A stretch of 64,000 bases of DNA, taken from NCBI GenBank assembly GCA_963762575.1, contig CAVXLL010000025.1:115158-179157 (forward strand), written 5' to 3'. A program made the translations under genes and the position numbers. The stretch's first letter is position 1; every line of letters starts with the position of its first letter. This document shows positions 1 to 8,343 of the stretch, piece by piece. Origin of the DNA: AP-15 sp963762575 (GTDB taxonomy: Bacteria > Pseudomonadota > Alphaproteobacteria > ATCC43930 > CGMCC-115725). The notes under the pieces are model-generated. The model did not search any database. It saw only the letters and a program-made list of their open reading frames with translations, and had not been told where the DNA came from.

Positions 1-1071
1 ATCATCGGCACCGGCTCGGCTATTGTTGACGAACACGACATTCGGCAGTTCGCATAGCGCGCGGTACGCGGGGTCCATATAGGGCTGGTAGAGATTGAAA
101 TTCGTCGGGTTCAGATTGCGGCCGGAGATCAGGATCTTCGGGACTCCGGCGAGCGCTGCGGCGAGCCCGGCACGAGTATTGCTCCAGTCGAGCCAGGCAT
201 GCACGACTTCCGGGCGGCGCAATCGGAACTCGCGGTAGAGTGCGACGATGTCGCTGAACAGCTCGTTCGGAAGCCGATGCGCGTATTCACGCAGAGTCCA
301 GGGCGCATCGCTTGTCTCAGGATCCTCGAGGATGGCCTTCCCGATCGTCTCGACGCCAATTCCGGCGCTGCGCAAGGTCGGAAGATAGAAATCGAACTTC
401 TCCGGGCGTCCCGGCTCCAGTGTATCGCACAACAGCTGGATGTCGCGAAAACCGCGCCACTCCAGCCCGGTCATCGTGTAGACGACCTGTCGCTCCGCTC
501 CACCGGGGGACAGATTGCCGCAAACCAAGATGATGCGCCCGGGCCGAGCATCCTCGTTCGACCGGGACCTGCTCAGGATTGATCGGAACACCTGTACATC
601 CAAAGGTGCGACGCCCTCGATGAGGGCGCCCCTGTGCAGCGCGGCGATGGGAAAGCGGATCCAGCGCCGGCCCGCCTTGAGAGCGATCGCCCGAGTTCCC
701 CGGCGCAACGCCTCCTTGACCATCTCCGAAGTCAATCGGCGGTACGGGCCGAGGAAGTAGACGACATTGGGGCCCTCAGGCAACCGCCATAGCCCGTCCT
801 TTCCAAAGGAAGTGATGGCGGGTGGCCGGTCGGCATTACAAATGGCGGCCGACGTAGAGGGAAGAACGAGACCGGAAACACTGCTCGATTGCAGCAGCAA
901 GCTGGCCTCATCGGGCCCGAGATCGAAGGGGATCGCGAGGATGAGCGAGGCGACACCATTATGATGAGCGTCGCGGACCGCCAAATCCGTAAGGCTGATG
1001 ACCGTTGCCGAAGATAATTGCTGACCCGCACCTGGCCTTTCAGCGGTCAAAATCGCCTCACTCGTCGTCAT
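1..1071 (-). CDS. Glycosyltransferase, GT4-like, partial (runs off left edge)
   Basis: The minus frame is open from an ATG at 1071 to base 1 (about 357 residues) and continues beyond the window. Recognisable pieces are SPGGAERQVV, VVHAWLDWSN, VPKILISGRNLNP and VFVNNSRAGA. These match, block for block, the glycosyltransferase at 17111-18520 (GGAERQLANAV, VVHAWLDWSN, VPRIVLSGRNLNP, VLLNNSLAGA). The visible part is therefore the N-terminal acceptor-side Rossmann domain plus a leader of about 180 residues that the other copy lacks. The sugar-nucleotide domain with the E-x7-E motif would lie off the edge. The start overlaps the 3' end of the upstream AAA gene by 14 nt with AGAG just ahead of it, so translational coupling is likely. 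The donor sugar and acceptor cannot be read from sequence; an exopolysaccharide or surface glycan role is inferred. Confidence 0.85.
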   Translation of the reverse strand, partial: MTTSEAILTAERPGAGQQLSSATVISLTDLAVRDAHHNGVASLILAIPFDLGPDEASLLLQSSSVSGLVLPSTSAAICNADRPPAITSFGKDGLWRLPEGPNVVYFLGPYRRLTSEMVKEALRRGTRAIALKAGRRWIRFPIAALHRGALIEGVAPLDVQVFRSILSRSRSNEDARPGRIILVCGNLSPGGAERQVVYTMTGLEWRGFRDIQLLCDTLEPGRPEKFDFYLPTLRSAGIGVETIGKAILEDPETSDAPWTLREYAHRLPNELFSDIVALYREFRLRRPEVVHAWLDWSNTRAGLAAALAGVPKILISGRNLNPTNFNLYQPYMDPAYRALCELPNVVFVNNSRAGADD

Positions 1072-2509
1072 TATTCTCTTTGCTCTGCGACCAATGACGC
1101 TGCCGTAAGGCCGAGAGCTCGCTTACGTCCAGGAGTTGGTGACGGACGAGAAGCCGGGCACCTCGTTCCAGGACGTCGCGTTGCGCTCTCAGGAGCTCGA
1201 CGGCGCGACTGAAGGCGCGGTCGATCAGCGATCGAACGATGCAGTCGATTTCCCGCGCGGTCGCTTCGCTGTATCTGGGCTTGGAGCCCTGCCCGGTCAC
1301 GCCGAAGTCGGCCAGGATCATTTCCTCATAATTTACCTGGCCGAGTTCCGCCGTCATGCCATAGCGGGCGGCGATGTCGCGCGCGATCACCGTTGCTCTT
1401 TGCAGGTCGGTGGTTCCGAATGTCGAGAACTCGCCAAAGATGAGATGCTCGGCCGCACGCCCGGCGAGCAATGCCGCCATTTCGTTCTCGAGTTCCTGAT
1501 GCGCCAACAGAACGCGATCCTCGACCGGCCGGTGCATCGAGCAGCTCACTATCCCGGCATTGTGCGGCACCATCGAAAGTGCGTGAACCGAATTCCAGCC
1601 CGGCAAAGACAGCCCGAGCAGCGCATGGCCGACCTCATGGCAAGCCAAAACCTCTTGCTCATGCGCGTTCAGGACCAGGGTCTTCATCCCGACGCCACGG
1701 AGGATGCGCTCGATGACTGCGGAAAAATCAGAGGAGCTTACCGCGTCGGCGCCGCGGCGTGTGGCGAGCAGCGCGGCCTTGTGGACGAGCCTTGCGAGAT
1801 CGGCGCCGCTAAAGCCCGGGGTCAACCCCGCTAGGGCGATCAGATCGACATCCTCAGATATGCGGATGTTCCGAGTGTGCAGGTGGAGAATTCGGGCGCG
1901 CCCCGCCTTGTCCGGGCATGGCACGGATACCAGCTCGAAGCGCCCGGCACGGAGCAGCGCAGGATCGAGGACGTCGGGACGGTTGGTCGCCGCGAGAACC
2001 GCTAGGCCTGCGCCGCTGTCGAGCCGGTCGAGCTCGATCAATAGCCGGTTCACCACCCGGTCTCGTCCGTTCGGACCGCTGTCCGCGTGGCTGGAATCTC
2101 GGCAACAGCCGATCGTATCGAGGTCATCAATGAACAGGATTGCGGGCGACTGGCGCCGCGCCTGCTCGAACAGATCGCGCACCGCCGACGCTTCGCCCTC
2201 GATGAACCTCTCGACCAATTCGGCGCCGTGGATAGGCAAGAAAGGAACCTTGGCCTCGCCGGCCGTGGCGCGAGCGAGCGACGTCTTTCCCGTCCCGGGA
2301 GGGCCGATCAGCAGCACCGCTTTGGGCATTCGCGCACCGAGCCGGCTGCCGCGCGCGGGCTCGTTGAGAAACGCGATGATCTCGCGCAGCTCCTCCTTGG
2401 CTTCGTCGGCCCCCGCTATATCGGCATAGGTGAGGTCGGTCACGGTCTCGATTGATTTCGCGCCCTGATTTCGGCCTGCCGCAATCCTGCTGTCACGCAT
2501 CGGTCTCAT
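1058..2509 (-). CDS. Soluble FtsH-like AAA+ ATPase / M41-type metalloprotease
   Basis: 483 residues. Visible motifs: Walker A GPPGTGKT at about 69-76, Walker B ILFIDD at 124-129, second region of homology ATNRPDVLDPALLRAGRF at about 174-191, zinc site HEVGH at 291-295, and a candidate third zinc ligand Asp near 368 in GTTDLQRAT. This is the FtsH arrangement, an AAA+ unfoldase fused to an M41 peptidase. Classical FtsH is about 610-650 residues with two N-terminal membrane segments and a periplasmic domain; here the protein starts about 20 residues before the AAA domain and has no membrane segment. The usual pore-loop region reads RFIEG, keeping the aromatic. It should act as a cytosolic ATP-dependent protease. 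It overlaps the following glycosyltransferase by 14 nt and is divergent from gspJ. The substrate is unknown. Confidence 0.85.
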   Translation of the reverse strand: MRPMRDSRIAAGRNQGAKSIETVTDLTYADIAGADEAKEELREIIAFLNEPARGSRLGARMPKAVLLIGPPGTGKTSLARATAGEAKVPFLPIHGAELVERFIEGEASAVRDLFEQARRQSPAILFIDDLDTIGCCRDSSHADSGPNGRDRVVNRLLIELDRLDSGAGLAVLAATNRPDVLDPALLRAGRFELVSVPCPDKAGRARILHLHTRNIRISEDVDLIALAGLTPGFSGADLARLVHKAALLATRRGADAVSSSDFSAVIERILRGVGMKTLVLNAHEQEVLACHEVGHALLGLSLPGWNSVHALSMVPHNAGIVSCSMHRPVEDRVLLAHQELENEMAALLAGRAAEHLIFGEFSTFGTTDLQRATVIARDIAARYGMTAELGQVNYEEMILADFGVTGQGSKPRYSEATAREIDCIVRSLIDRAFSRAVELLRAQRDVLERGARLLVRHQLLDVSELSALRQRHWSQSKENNDDE

Positions 2510-2572
2510 GCTGCTATTTTAGAGTGCAGCGACCCTTCGCGCGAGCAATCGCGTCCGCAGCAAACGACTTGG

Positions 2573-3208
2573 ATGCTCCGCCGCAAAACACTTGATCCTC
2601 GGGGCTTCACGCTCGTCGAGGTGCTGATCACCCTGGTGCTGGTGAGCATGGTGGCGGCAGTGGCGTTCGGCAGCCTCAGACAGGTGCTCGAAGCACGCGA
2701 CCGTTTGCGGCCTTATCTCGACCGATCGCAGGAAACCACGCTGGTCTCCGGCTGGTTTCGCCAAACGGTTCAGGCCTTGATCGCCGATTATGACCAAGGC
2801 CAGCATCGGTTCGCGGGTACGGCGAACGAGATCTCGGGGCTCACAACTTCGCCGCTGGTTGGACCAGCGGGGACGCCGACCGCTTTTCGCTGGGCTCTGA
2901 GATACGATCCGACCCTGGACCTCACGACTCTCCAGTACGAGGAAAGCCCGAAGCAAACTCTGCGAATTGCCGCATGGGCCGGCCGCGAGGGAGCGTTCGC
3001 CTATTATGCCGGGGAGCAGAAATGGCAACCGGCATGGCCGCCGGGCGATACCGATCAAGGAAAATCGATCCCGCAGCTTCCTCAGCTAGTGCGCCTCTCA
3101 GGAGCGCCGCGCGACGCCGTCCCGATGATCATCGCCGCTCCGCGAGCCTCCCCCGACGCTCCCCAGCCTCCGCCCGATTTGCTGGGACCCAGCCTATTTG
3201 GAAATTGA
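2573..3208 (+). CDS. gspJ: T2SS minor pseudopilin GspJ-like
   Basis: 211 residues beginning MLRRKTLDPRGFTLVEVLI. This has the type IV prepilin signature (short basic leader, cleavage before Phe in GFTLVE, Glu at +5) followed by a hydrophobic helix. The length and the globular part containing SGWFRQTVQALIADYD fit GspJ, one of the tip pseudopilins of the type II secretion pseudopilus. It is the only T2SS gene here on the + strand; gspI-H-G-F-E-D lie on the minus strand beyond IS256 and carbamoyltransferase debris. Only 63 bp separate its start from the divergent AAA gene, so any promoter must lie there. The C-terminus is Pro-rich. An inversion is inferred. The alternative is another class of prepilin-like protein. 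Confidence 0.7.
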   Translation: MLRRKTLDPRGFTLVEVLITLVLVSMVAAVAFGSLRQVLEARDRLRPYLDRSQETTLVSGWFRQTVQALIADYDQGQHRFAGTANEISGLTTSPLVGPAGTPTAFRWALRYDPTLDLTTLQYEESPKQTLRIAAWAGREGAFAYYAGEQKWQPAWPPGDTDQGKSIPQLPQLVRLSGAPRDAVPMIIAAPRASPDAPQPPPDLLGPSLFGN

Positions 3209-3359
3209 CGTGTTCGACCCCGTGGAGGTCTGAGATGGATACTTTGACAGTCGCGTATCCTGCTCTACCGCTTGTTCCAGCATCGGTGCCCAGACGGCGT
3301 TGGCCTCCTCGTTGGGATCACCTTCCCATCTGCTGACCCGCATGGGGGACATCTCGCTG

Positions 3360-3626
3360 AACCGCCGGGTCGAGACGCCGCCGATCCACGCCTCTTGGAT
3401 ACTGCGATTAGCGCCTTCTCCGAGCTCTTGCGGGCTTCCAGAAACGTCGGGAAGTAGTGCCTTGCCGCGACTTCGGGATGCGCAGTTGCAGCGCGCCGAG
3501 CCGGGTGTCGAGCGTGCGGTCCCGGTAACCGTTGCGCCAGGTGGTGCGCTCGCGGCTGCGCTCGTAACGCCCGGCGCCGATCAGCCCTCCGACGTCGGTC
3601 TCCATCAGCAGCTGCAGAATCGCAAG
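3360..3626 (-). mobile_element. IS256-family transposase fragment
   Basis: On the minus strand the frame reads METDVGGLIGAGRYERSRER, then TTWRNGYRDRTLDTRLGALQ and LRIPK, the N-terminal signature of IS256 transposases. A frameshift near 3460 moves the reading to YFPTFLEARKSSEKALIAV, and a second leads to EAWIGGVSTRR near 3365-3400. Everything downstream, including the DDE catalytic region, is missing, so this is inert debris. I see no terminal inverted repeats or target duplication. The 150 bp between gspJ and this fragment (3209-3359) holds no recognisable gene. It abuts the carbamoyltransferase fragment at about 3626. Confidence 0.75.
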
Positions 3627-3742
3627 TCGTGCTTCTTACGCGTGAAACGCTCTTCCTGGGCCGCCGCGGTAATACGCTCCCTCATAATCAGCGCGGCCGC
3701 ATTATCGTGGTAAAAGGCCGAGATCCCGAGGATGTGCATTAC
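3627..3742 (-). pseudogene. Carbamoyltransferase N-terminal fragment
   Basis: From an ATG at 3742 the minus frame reads MHILGISAFYHDNAAAL followed by AAQEERFTRKKHD. This is the highly conserved N-terminus of NodU/CmcH-type carbamoyltransferases, whose binuclear-metal TsaD-like domain starts this way. Homology stops after about 38 residues at the junction with the IS256 fragment, and the rest of a protein usually near 550-600 residues is absent. The gene was probably truncated by the IS256 insertion and a later deletion. Such enzymes modify sugars or polyketides and often sit in polysaccharide clusters, in keeping with the nearby glycosyltransferases. It is not functional as it stands. Confidence 0.75.
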
Positions 3743-3953
3743 GACGTGCGGCCGCTTCAGAATTGATGCTTCATTGTTTCGGGGTTCGGTCCCGCGGCTC
3801 TCGTAAAATCCAATAACTCGCGGCACCTTTATCACGCTTCAGCCGCAAGTATGCGGTCCCCCTACTAACCCCCAACCAGCCGATACCGATAACATCGTAG
3901 CGGCCAGTTTGCCATCTGCGTGATGCAAATTCCGGTATGACATCCTGTCGTGA

Positions 3954-4430
3954 TCAGCGGGCGCGCGCTGCGAGCCCCGGCAGGCTCTCCCGGAGCGGCG
4001 GCGTCGGATCGCGAACCCGGCGATAGCCGACCTGGTGAAGGTCGAACGCCGCCAGCAGGGTCCCTTGCGGCCCTTCGACCCGTACATTCGTCTTGTAAAG
4101 TGCGAGCTGATAGAGGCTGACGCCAACAGGGTACCCGACCCCATCGGCAATCGGTGTCGTTGCGGCGCTCTTCCAACTGACCGCGTACGGTCCAAGATCG
4201 ATTTTTCCGGTTTCCTCTAACATCGGATTGACGACGCTCATGACTTCGAGCGCGTTCAGCGTGACCTGAGCCGTTTCGTTCGATCGTCCGACCCTGTTCG
4301 CCGAGCTCAGGACGCCGCCGACCAGGGTGAAAATCGCAAACATCGTCCCCGCCAACAGGGCGATCGCGACGAGCCCCTCCAGCAGGGTGAACCCGGCCTC
4401 GGTGCTTGGGGATCGCGCAAGCGGCGGCAC
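3954..4430 (-). CDS. gspI: T2SS minor pseudopilin GspI-like
   Basis: 158 residues. Prepilin signature EAGFTLLEGLVAIALLAG near residues 12-29 gives a GspO-type cleavage site (before Phe) and an N-terminal hydrophobic helix. The size and position directly after gspH fit GspI, which seeds the pseudopilus tip with GspJ and GspK. The intergenic gap to gspH is 7 bp, so the two are co-transcribed. It is the last intact gene of the minus-strand T2SS operon; beyond its stop come about 200 bp without a clear gene and then the carbamoyltransferase fragment. Confidence 0.75.
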   Translation of the reverse strand: MPPLARSPSTEAGFTLLEGLVAIALLAGTMFAIFTLVGGVLSSANRVGRSNETAQVTLNALEVMSVVNPMLEETGKIDLGPYAVSWKSAATTPIADGVGYPVGVSLYQLALYKTNVRVEGPQGTLLAAFDLHQVGYRRVRDPTPPLRESLPGLAARAR

Positions 4431-4437
4431 GATCGCA

Positions 4438-4851
4438 TCACAGCGGCTGCGGACGGCAAAACGGAGGGTCGAGCCGATACGTCAGCTCGCCTTCCGGGAA
4501 GGTCACGCGCGCCGTCCCGCCCGTGCAAACTCCATCGTAGCGGAAGGTTATCGGCGGCTCGACGGTCAGGATCCAGCCGCGCGGCAACTCGATCGCGGCG
4601 CTATCCGCAGGGTTCGCGTTCTTGTCGGACGAGCGCAGATACACCGTCCGGCCGGCGCGCCGCGCTGTTTCGGCCAGGCCGGCCAGCGAATCGTGCACTC
4701 GCTGCTCCTTGCTGGAAAATCCGAACCGGTCGAGCCATCCGGACATTCTCGGCAAGGTGACTGTCAGGATGAGCCCGACCACCGCGAGCGCGACGACCAG
4801 CTCGATCAGCGTAAAGCCAATCTCATCCCGCGGGCAGGTAGCCGACCGCAT
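4438..4851 (-). CDS. gspH: T2SS minor pseudopilin GspH-like
   Basis: I choose the internal ATG at 4851 (MRSATCPRDEIGFTLIELVV) because it puts the prepilin site IGFTLIELVVALAVVG about 12 residues from the start. The longer frame from 4899 would give an unusually long basic leader. This start overlaps the end of gspG by 29 nt. The product is about 137 residues, with a globular part containing VYLRSSDKN and two Cys near the C-terminus that could pair. GspH/XcpU is a minor pseudopilin below the tip complex. The motif makes prepilin identity firm; the H assignment rests mainly on gene order. Confidence 0.75.
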   Translation of the reverse strand: MRSATCPRDEIGFTLIELVVALAVVGLILTVTLPRMSGWLDRFGFSSKEQRVHDSLAGLAETARRAGRTVYLRSSDKNANPADSAAIELPRGWILTVEPPITFRYDGVCTGGTARVTFPEGELTYRLDPPFCRPQPL

Positions 4852-5293
4852 CGCCACCCGGTTTGCCCGTCGGGCCGAAGCTGTAGAGCGTGATCGCATT
4901 CAGGTCGCGGCCGGTAGGGTCATACTGATAAGCGTTGCCCCACGGATCCGGCGGCAGCTCGCCTTCGAGGTACGGCCCGTGCCAGCGCAACCGCAGCTGC
5001 GGGTCGGTGGGCGCCCTAACCAGAAGATCGAGGCCTTCTTCCGCCGAGGGATAACGCCCGATATCGAGGCGCATCGTGTCGAGCGCCGTTTTCAGCATGC
5101 GGACCTGCGTTTGCGCGGCGACAACCTTTGAACCCTCCAGCCGCTCGAACAAGCGAGGCCCGATTAGCGCGCCGAGCAGCCCGATAATGGCAAGAACAAC
5201 CAAGAGTTCGAGAAGGGTGAAACCATTCTCGGTCGGGTGTTCACCTTCCTTGCGCCGGAACAACGCGGCCAGCGTGCGGTCTTGCATCGTCAA
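4823..5293 (-). CDS. gspG: T2SS major pseudopilin GspG
   Basis: 156 residues. Prepilin signature ENGFTLLELLVVLAIIGLLG near residues 22-41. The C-terminal part has the features of the calcium-binding major pseudopilin: IGRYPSAEEGLDLLV, GPYLEGELPPDPWGNAYQY and LYSFGPTGKPGGDA. GspG polymerises in the periplasm to form the pseudopilus that pushes substrates through the secretin. It lies 30 bp after gspF and overlaps gspH. This is the best-conserved pseudopilin of the set, and the G assignment is secure. Confidence 0.93.
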   Translation of the reverse strand: MTMQDRTLAALFRRKEGEHPTENGFTLLELLVVLAIIGLLGALIGPRLFERLEGSKVVAAQTQVRMLKTALDTMRLDIGRYPSAEEGLDLLVRAPTDPQLRLRWHGPYLEGELPPDPWGNAYQYDPTGRDLNAITLYSFGPTGKPGGDAVGYLPAG

Positions 5294-5323
5294 TGGCTTG
5301 CCCCAGGCAAGTCGTCCCTTTGA

Positions 5324-6529
5324 TCACAACGGAACATTGTTGATGCTGGTGATCGCGGTGAACAACGAAATCACGATCACTCCTATCATGCAGCCGATGA
5401 CAAGAATAGAGACGGGTTCGAGCAATGCCATCAATCTTTTGATCCGGTCGCGACCCTTCTGCTCGGCGAGACTAGCGGCCGATCTCAGCATGTCCGCGAG
5501 CCGGCCGGAGCGCTCGCCGACATTGATCAGGTTGACGAGGCTCTCGTCAAAAATCCGGTAGTCCGCCAGGGCAGCGCCGAGGCCGCTGCCGCCCCGTACC
5601 GCTCGTTCGACCTGCGCGAGCTGCGCCTTGAAGCTTTCGAGCAACAGCGAGTCGCGGGCGAGTGACAGGCTCTGAACCAGCGGCACCCGGTTCTGCAGCA
5701 ATGTAGCGAGCATTCCGGTCCAGCGACCGGCTTCCGCCTCCACAAGGAGACTGCCGAGCACCGGCAGCCGGACAGCCAGCTCCCGCAAGCGAGCACGAAC
5801 CAAGGGCCTGCGGAACAGCAGAACAAGGGCGGCGATCAGCACCAACCCCGATCCGGCAACAGAAACGATGTTGTCCCGCAGGAACAAGCCGGCGAGAAAT
5901 ATACCGCGCGAAAATGGCGGCATCAATTGTAGTCGACCCTTCATCATTCCCGCAAATCGCGGTACCACGAACAAAAAAATGAACAGAGTTGCCGCGGTCC
6001 CCATCACTATCAAAAACATCGGGTAGATCAGAGCATTACGGATATCCTTGCGGATACGCTCGTCGAACTGCATCTGCAGACTGGCGTCTTTGAGCGCTCC
6101 AGTCAGCATGCCGGTTTGATTGCCGGCTTCGAGGAGCTGGTACACATAGACAGGAAAGGTGGTTATGTTGGCGCGGACCGCATCCGGCACGCTCATACCC
6201 CGCCGCAAGTCACGGCCGAGACCACCGAGTGCATCGCCGAAAATGTTGTAGACCGGCGATCGCGAGGCGATGTCGATCGCTTCGCTGAGGCTAACCCCGG
6301 CCTCGACCAGCACCGCCAGTTCGTTGGCCAGCCGAATGTGATCCTCGGCGCTCGGTTGCCTTGTCCAGCTCAGCAGGCGCCGCCTGGCCTGCGCGGCAAT
6401 GGCGAGCGAGAGCGGCGTCAGTCCCCGGCGTTTCAGTTCCCTGAGCGCGGCGCGCTCATGCTCGGCGGCCAGCTCCCCGCTGACGCTCTGCCCCAAGCTG
6501 CTCAGCGCGCTATAGGTGAACGTCGGCAT
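5324..6529 (-). CDS. gspF: T2SS inner-membrane platform protein GspF
   Basis: 401 residues, the normal length for GspF. It starts MPTFTYSALSSLGQ and has two repeated T2SF domains (about residues 70-190 and 270-395). Three hydrophobic segments are visible: near 168-190 (NALIYPMFLIVMGTAATLFI), near 220-240, and a C-terminal one (ILVIGCMIGVIVISLFTAI). GspF is the polytopic platform protein that couples the GspE ATPase to pseudopilus assembly. The gap to gspE is 10 bp, so the genes are translated from one message. Confidence 0.93.
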   Translation of the reverse strand: MPTFTYSALSSLGQSVSGELAAEHERAALRELKRRGLTPLSLAIAAQARRRLLSWTRQPSAEDHIRLANELAVLVEAGVSLSEAIDIASRSPVYNIFGDALGGLGRDLRRGMSVPDAVRANITTFPVYVYQLLEAGNQTGMLTGALKDASLQMQFDERIRKDIRNALIYPMFLIVMGTAATLFIFLFVVPRFAGMMKGRLQLMPPFSRGIFLAGLFLRDNIVSVAGSGLVLIAALVLLFRRPLVRARLRELAVRLPVLGSLLVEAEAGRWTGMLATLLQNRVPLVQSLSLARDSLLLESFKAQLAQVERAVRGGSGLGAALADYRIFDESLVNLINVGERSGRLADMLRSAASLAEQKGRDRIKRLMALLEPVSILVIGCMIGVIVISLFTAITSINNVPL

Positions 6530-6539
6530 CCCGCGTCAT

Positions 6540-8326
6540 CTACAGCCCGACGGCGCCACCGGTCACCCGAAAGACTTCGTCGAGACTGGTTTCGCTGCGC
6601 CACGCCTTCGCGATGCCGTCCTCACGCAATGTGCGCGCGCCTTGCCGGCGAGCCATCTCGCTCATTTCCTGGGCCGAAGCGCGCTGTAGGATGGCATCAT
6701 GAATGTCGGGTTTGATGCTGACCATCTCGTAGAGGCCCAATCGCCCCTTGAACCCCGATAAGAAACAGTCACGGCACCCGACCGGGCGCCGCCAGCGGGG
6801 CCGACCCTCGAACAGCTCGGGCGCGCGCTGCCGCAGAGCCTCGATCTGCCGCTCGACCTCACCCGTCGGGTGCTCCGGCTGAGCACAATTCGGGCACAGT
6901 CGGCGGGCGAGCCGCTGCGCCATGACCAGCCGGACGGCCGAGGCTACGAGAAAGGGCTCGACCCCCATATCGACCAAACGGGTAAATGCGCTAGCGAATC
7001 GTTGGTGTGCAACGTCGAGAACACCATGTGTCCCGTCAGCGCCGCCTGCACGGCGATTTGCGCGGTCTCCAAATCGCGAATCTCGCCGATCATGATCCGG
7101 TCCGGGTCTTGCCGCAAAATCGACCGGAGCGCCCGCGCAAACGTGTATCCGATGTCCGGTTGCGCGTGGACCTGACTGATCCCTCTTATCGTATATTCGA
7201 CCGGGTCTTCGACCGTGACGATCTTTGTCGATCCGTCGTTGATTTCTTCGAGGGTCGCATAAAGCGTGGTGGATTTGCCGGAACCCGTCGGCCCGGTGAT
7301 CAGAATGATACCGTGCGGCTCGCGCGCCCAAAATCTGAAGCTTTCGAGATTGTCCGGGCTCATGCCGAGACGATCCAAGCGGAATTGCTGCCGCTCTTTC
7401 GGCAGCAATCTCAAGACCAGCGACTCGCCCCAGGTGCTGGGCAACGAAGACACGCGGATGTCGACCATCTCGCCGCTCAGGCGCTGGCTCAGGCGTCCGT
7501 CTTGCGGCAGTCGGCGCTCGGCGATGTCGAGGCCGGAGATGATCTTGATCCGTGACGCCACTGCATCGAAGCGGTCGCGTCCCAGGGTCAGCCGCGTCTG
7601 AAGCACACCGTCGAGGCGAAAGCGAACACGAAATTCGCGTTCCGCCGGCTCCACATGGACATCCGAGGCATGCTCCTCGAAGGCCTGGGCAATCAGGCTG
7701 CTGACCAACTCGATGACCGGCGCCTCCTCCGCCAGCTCTTTTAGATGACTGATCTCGTCCGAAGGGTTGCGTCCGTCCACCCTGCCTTGCTGCTGAACCC
7801 GCTCGATGGCGCGATCGAGTGCCTGTGACGCCATCAGAGCCCAGCGGACAGGAACGGAGCCATACGCCGCGCGCACGAATTCCTGAAGATCGCTCATCAG
7901 CGGATCTCTCGCGACCACCCAAAAGCCGTCGCCTGATTCCCACGGCAGCGCCTCCTGATCGACCCACCAATCGACCGGATAGCCCGATTGCTTAATGGCG
8001 TCGAGATAAGCCGTCGCGTCATCGGGGAGGCTATCATCAGCGAGCACCGGGATGCCGAGCTGGTCGCTCAATATCGGCAACAGACGCTCTTCTGAGAGCG
8101 CGCCGAGCCGGACGAGAATGCTTCCCAGCCTACCGCCGTAGCGCTCCTGAAATGCGAGCGCCCGCGCGACGTCGGCCTCGCCGATCAGACCCGCTTCGAT
8201 CAACAGCTGGCCGATTGGCCGCACCGTGTCGGCATCCGCGTGGGGTGGCCAGAGCTGTTCGATATCGGCCGCCGCCAAGCCTGCCGGCTTCTCGGCGATG
8301 ATCAGCTGTGGTTCTCGTGAATCCAT
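6540..8326 (-). CDS. gspE: T2SS ATPase GspE, frameshifted
   Basis: The first frame runs from 8326 with an N1E-like domain (RPIGQLLIEAGLIGEADVAR), Walker A ITGPTGSGKSTTLY, DRIMIGEIRDLETA and STLHTNDSLA. It then derails near 6988-6996. The other frame resumes exactly with SAFTRLVDMGVEPFLVA and continues through the tetracysteine zinc motif (CPNCAQ ... CRDCFLSGFKGRLGLYEM) to a stop at 6540. The span is 1787 nt, one base short of a whole number of codons, so a single lost base explains everything. GspE powers pseudopilus assembly from the cytoplasm. All motifs around the break are intact, so either the T2SS was lost very recently or the base is a sequence error. Confidence 0.9.
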
Positions 8327-8343
8327 CCCGTGTTTTTTTTAGT

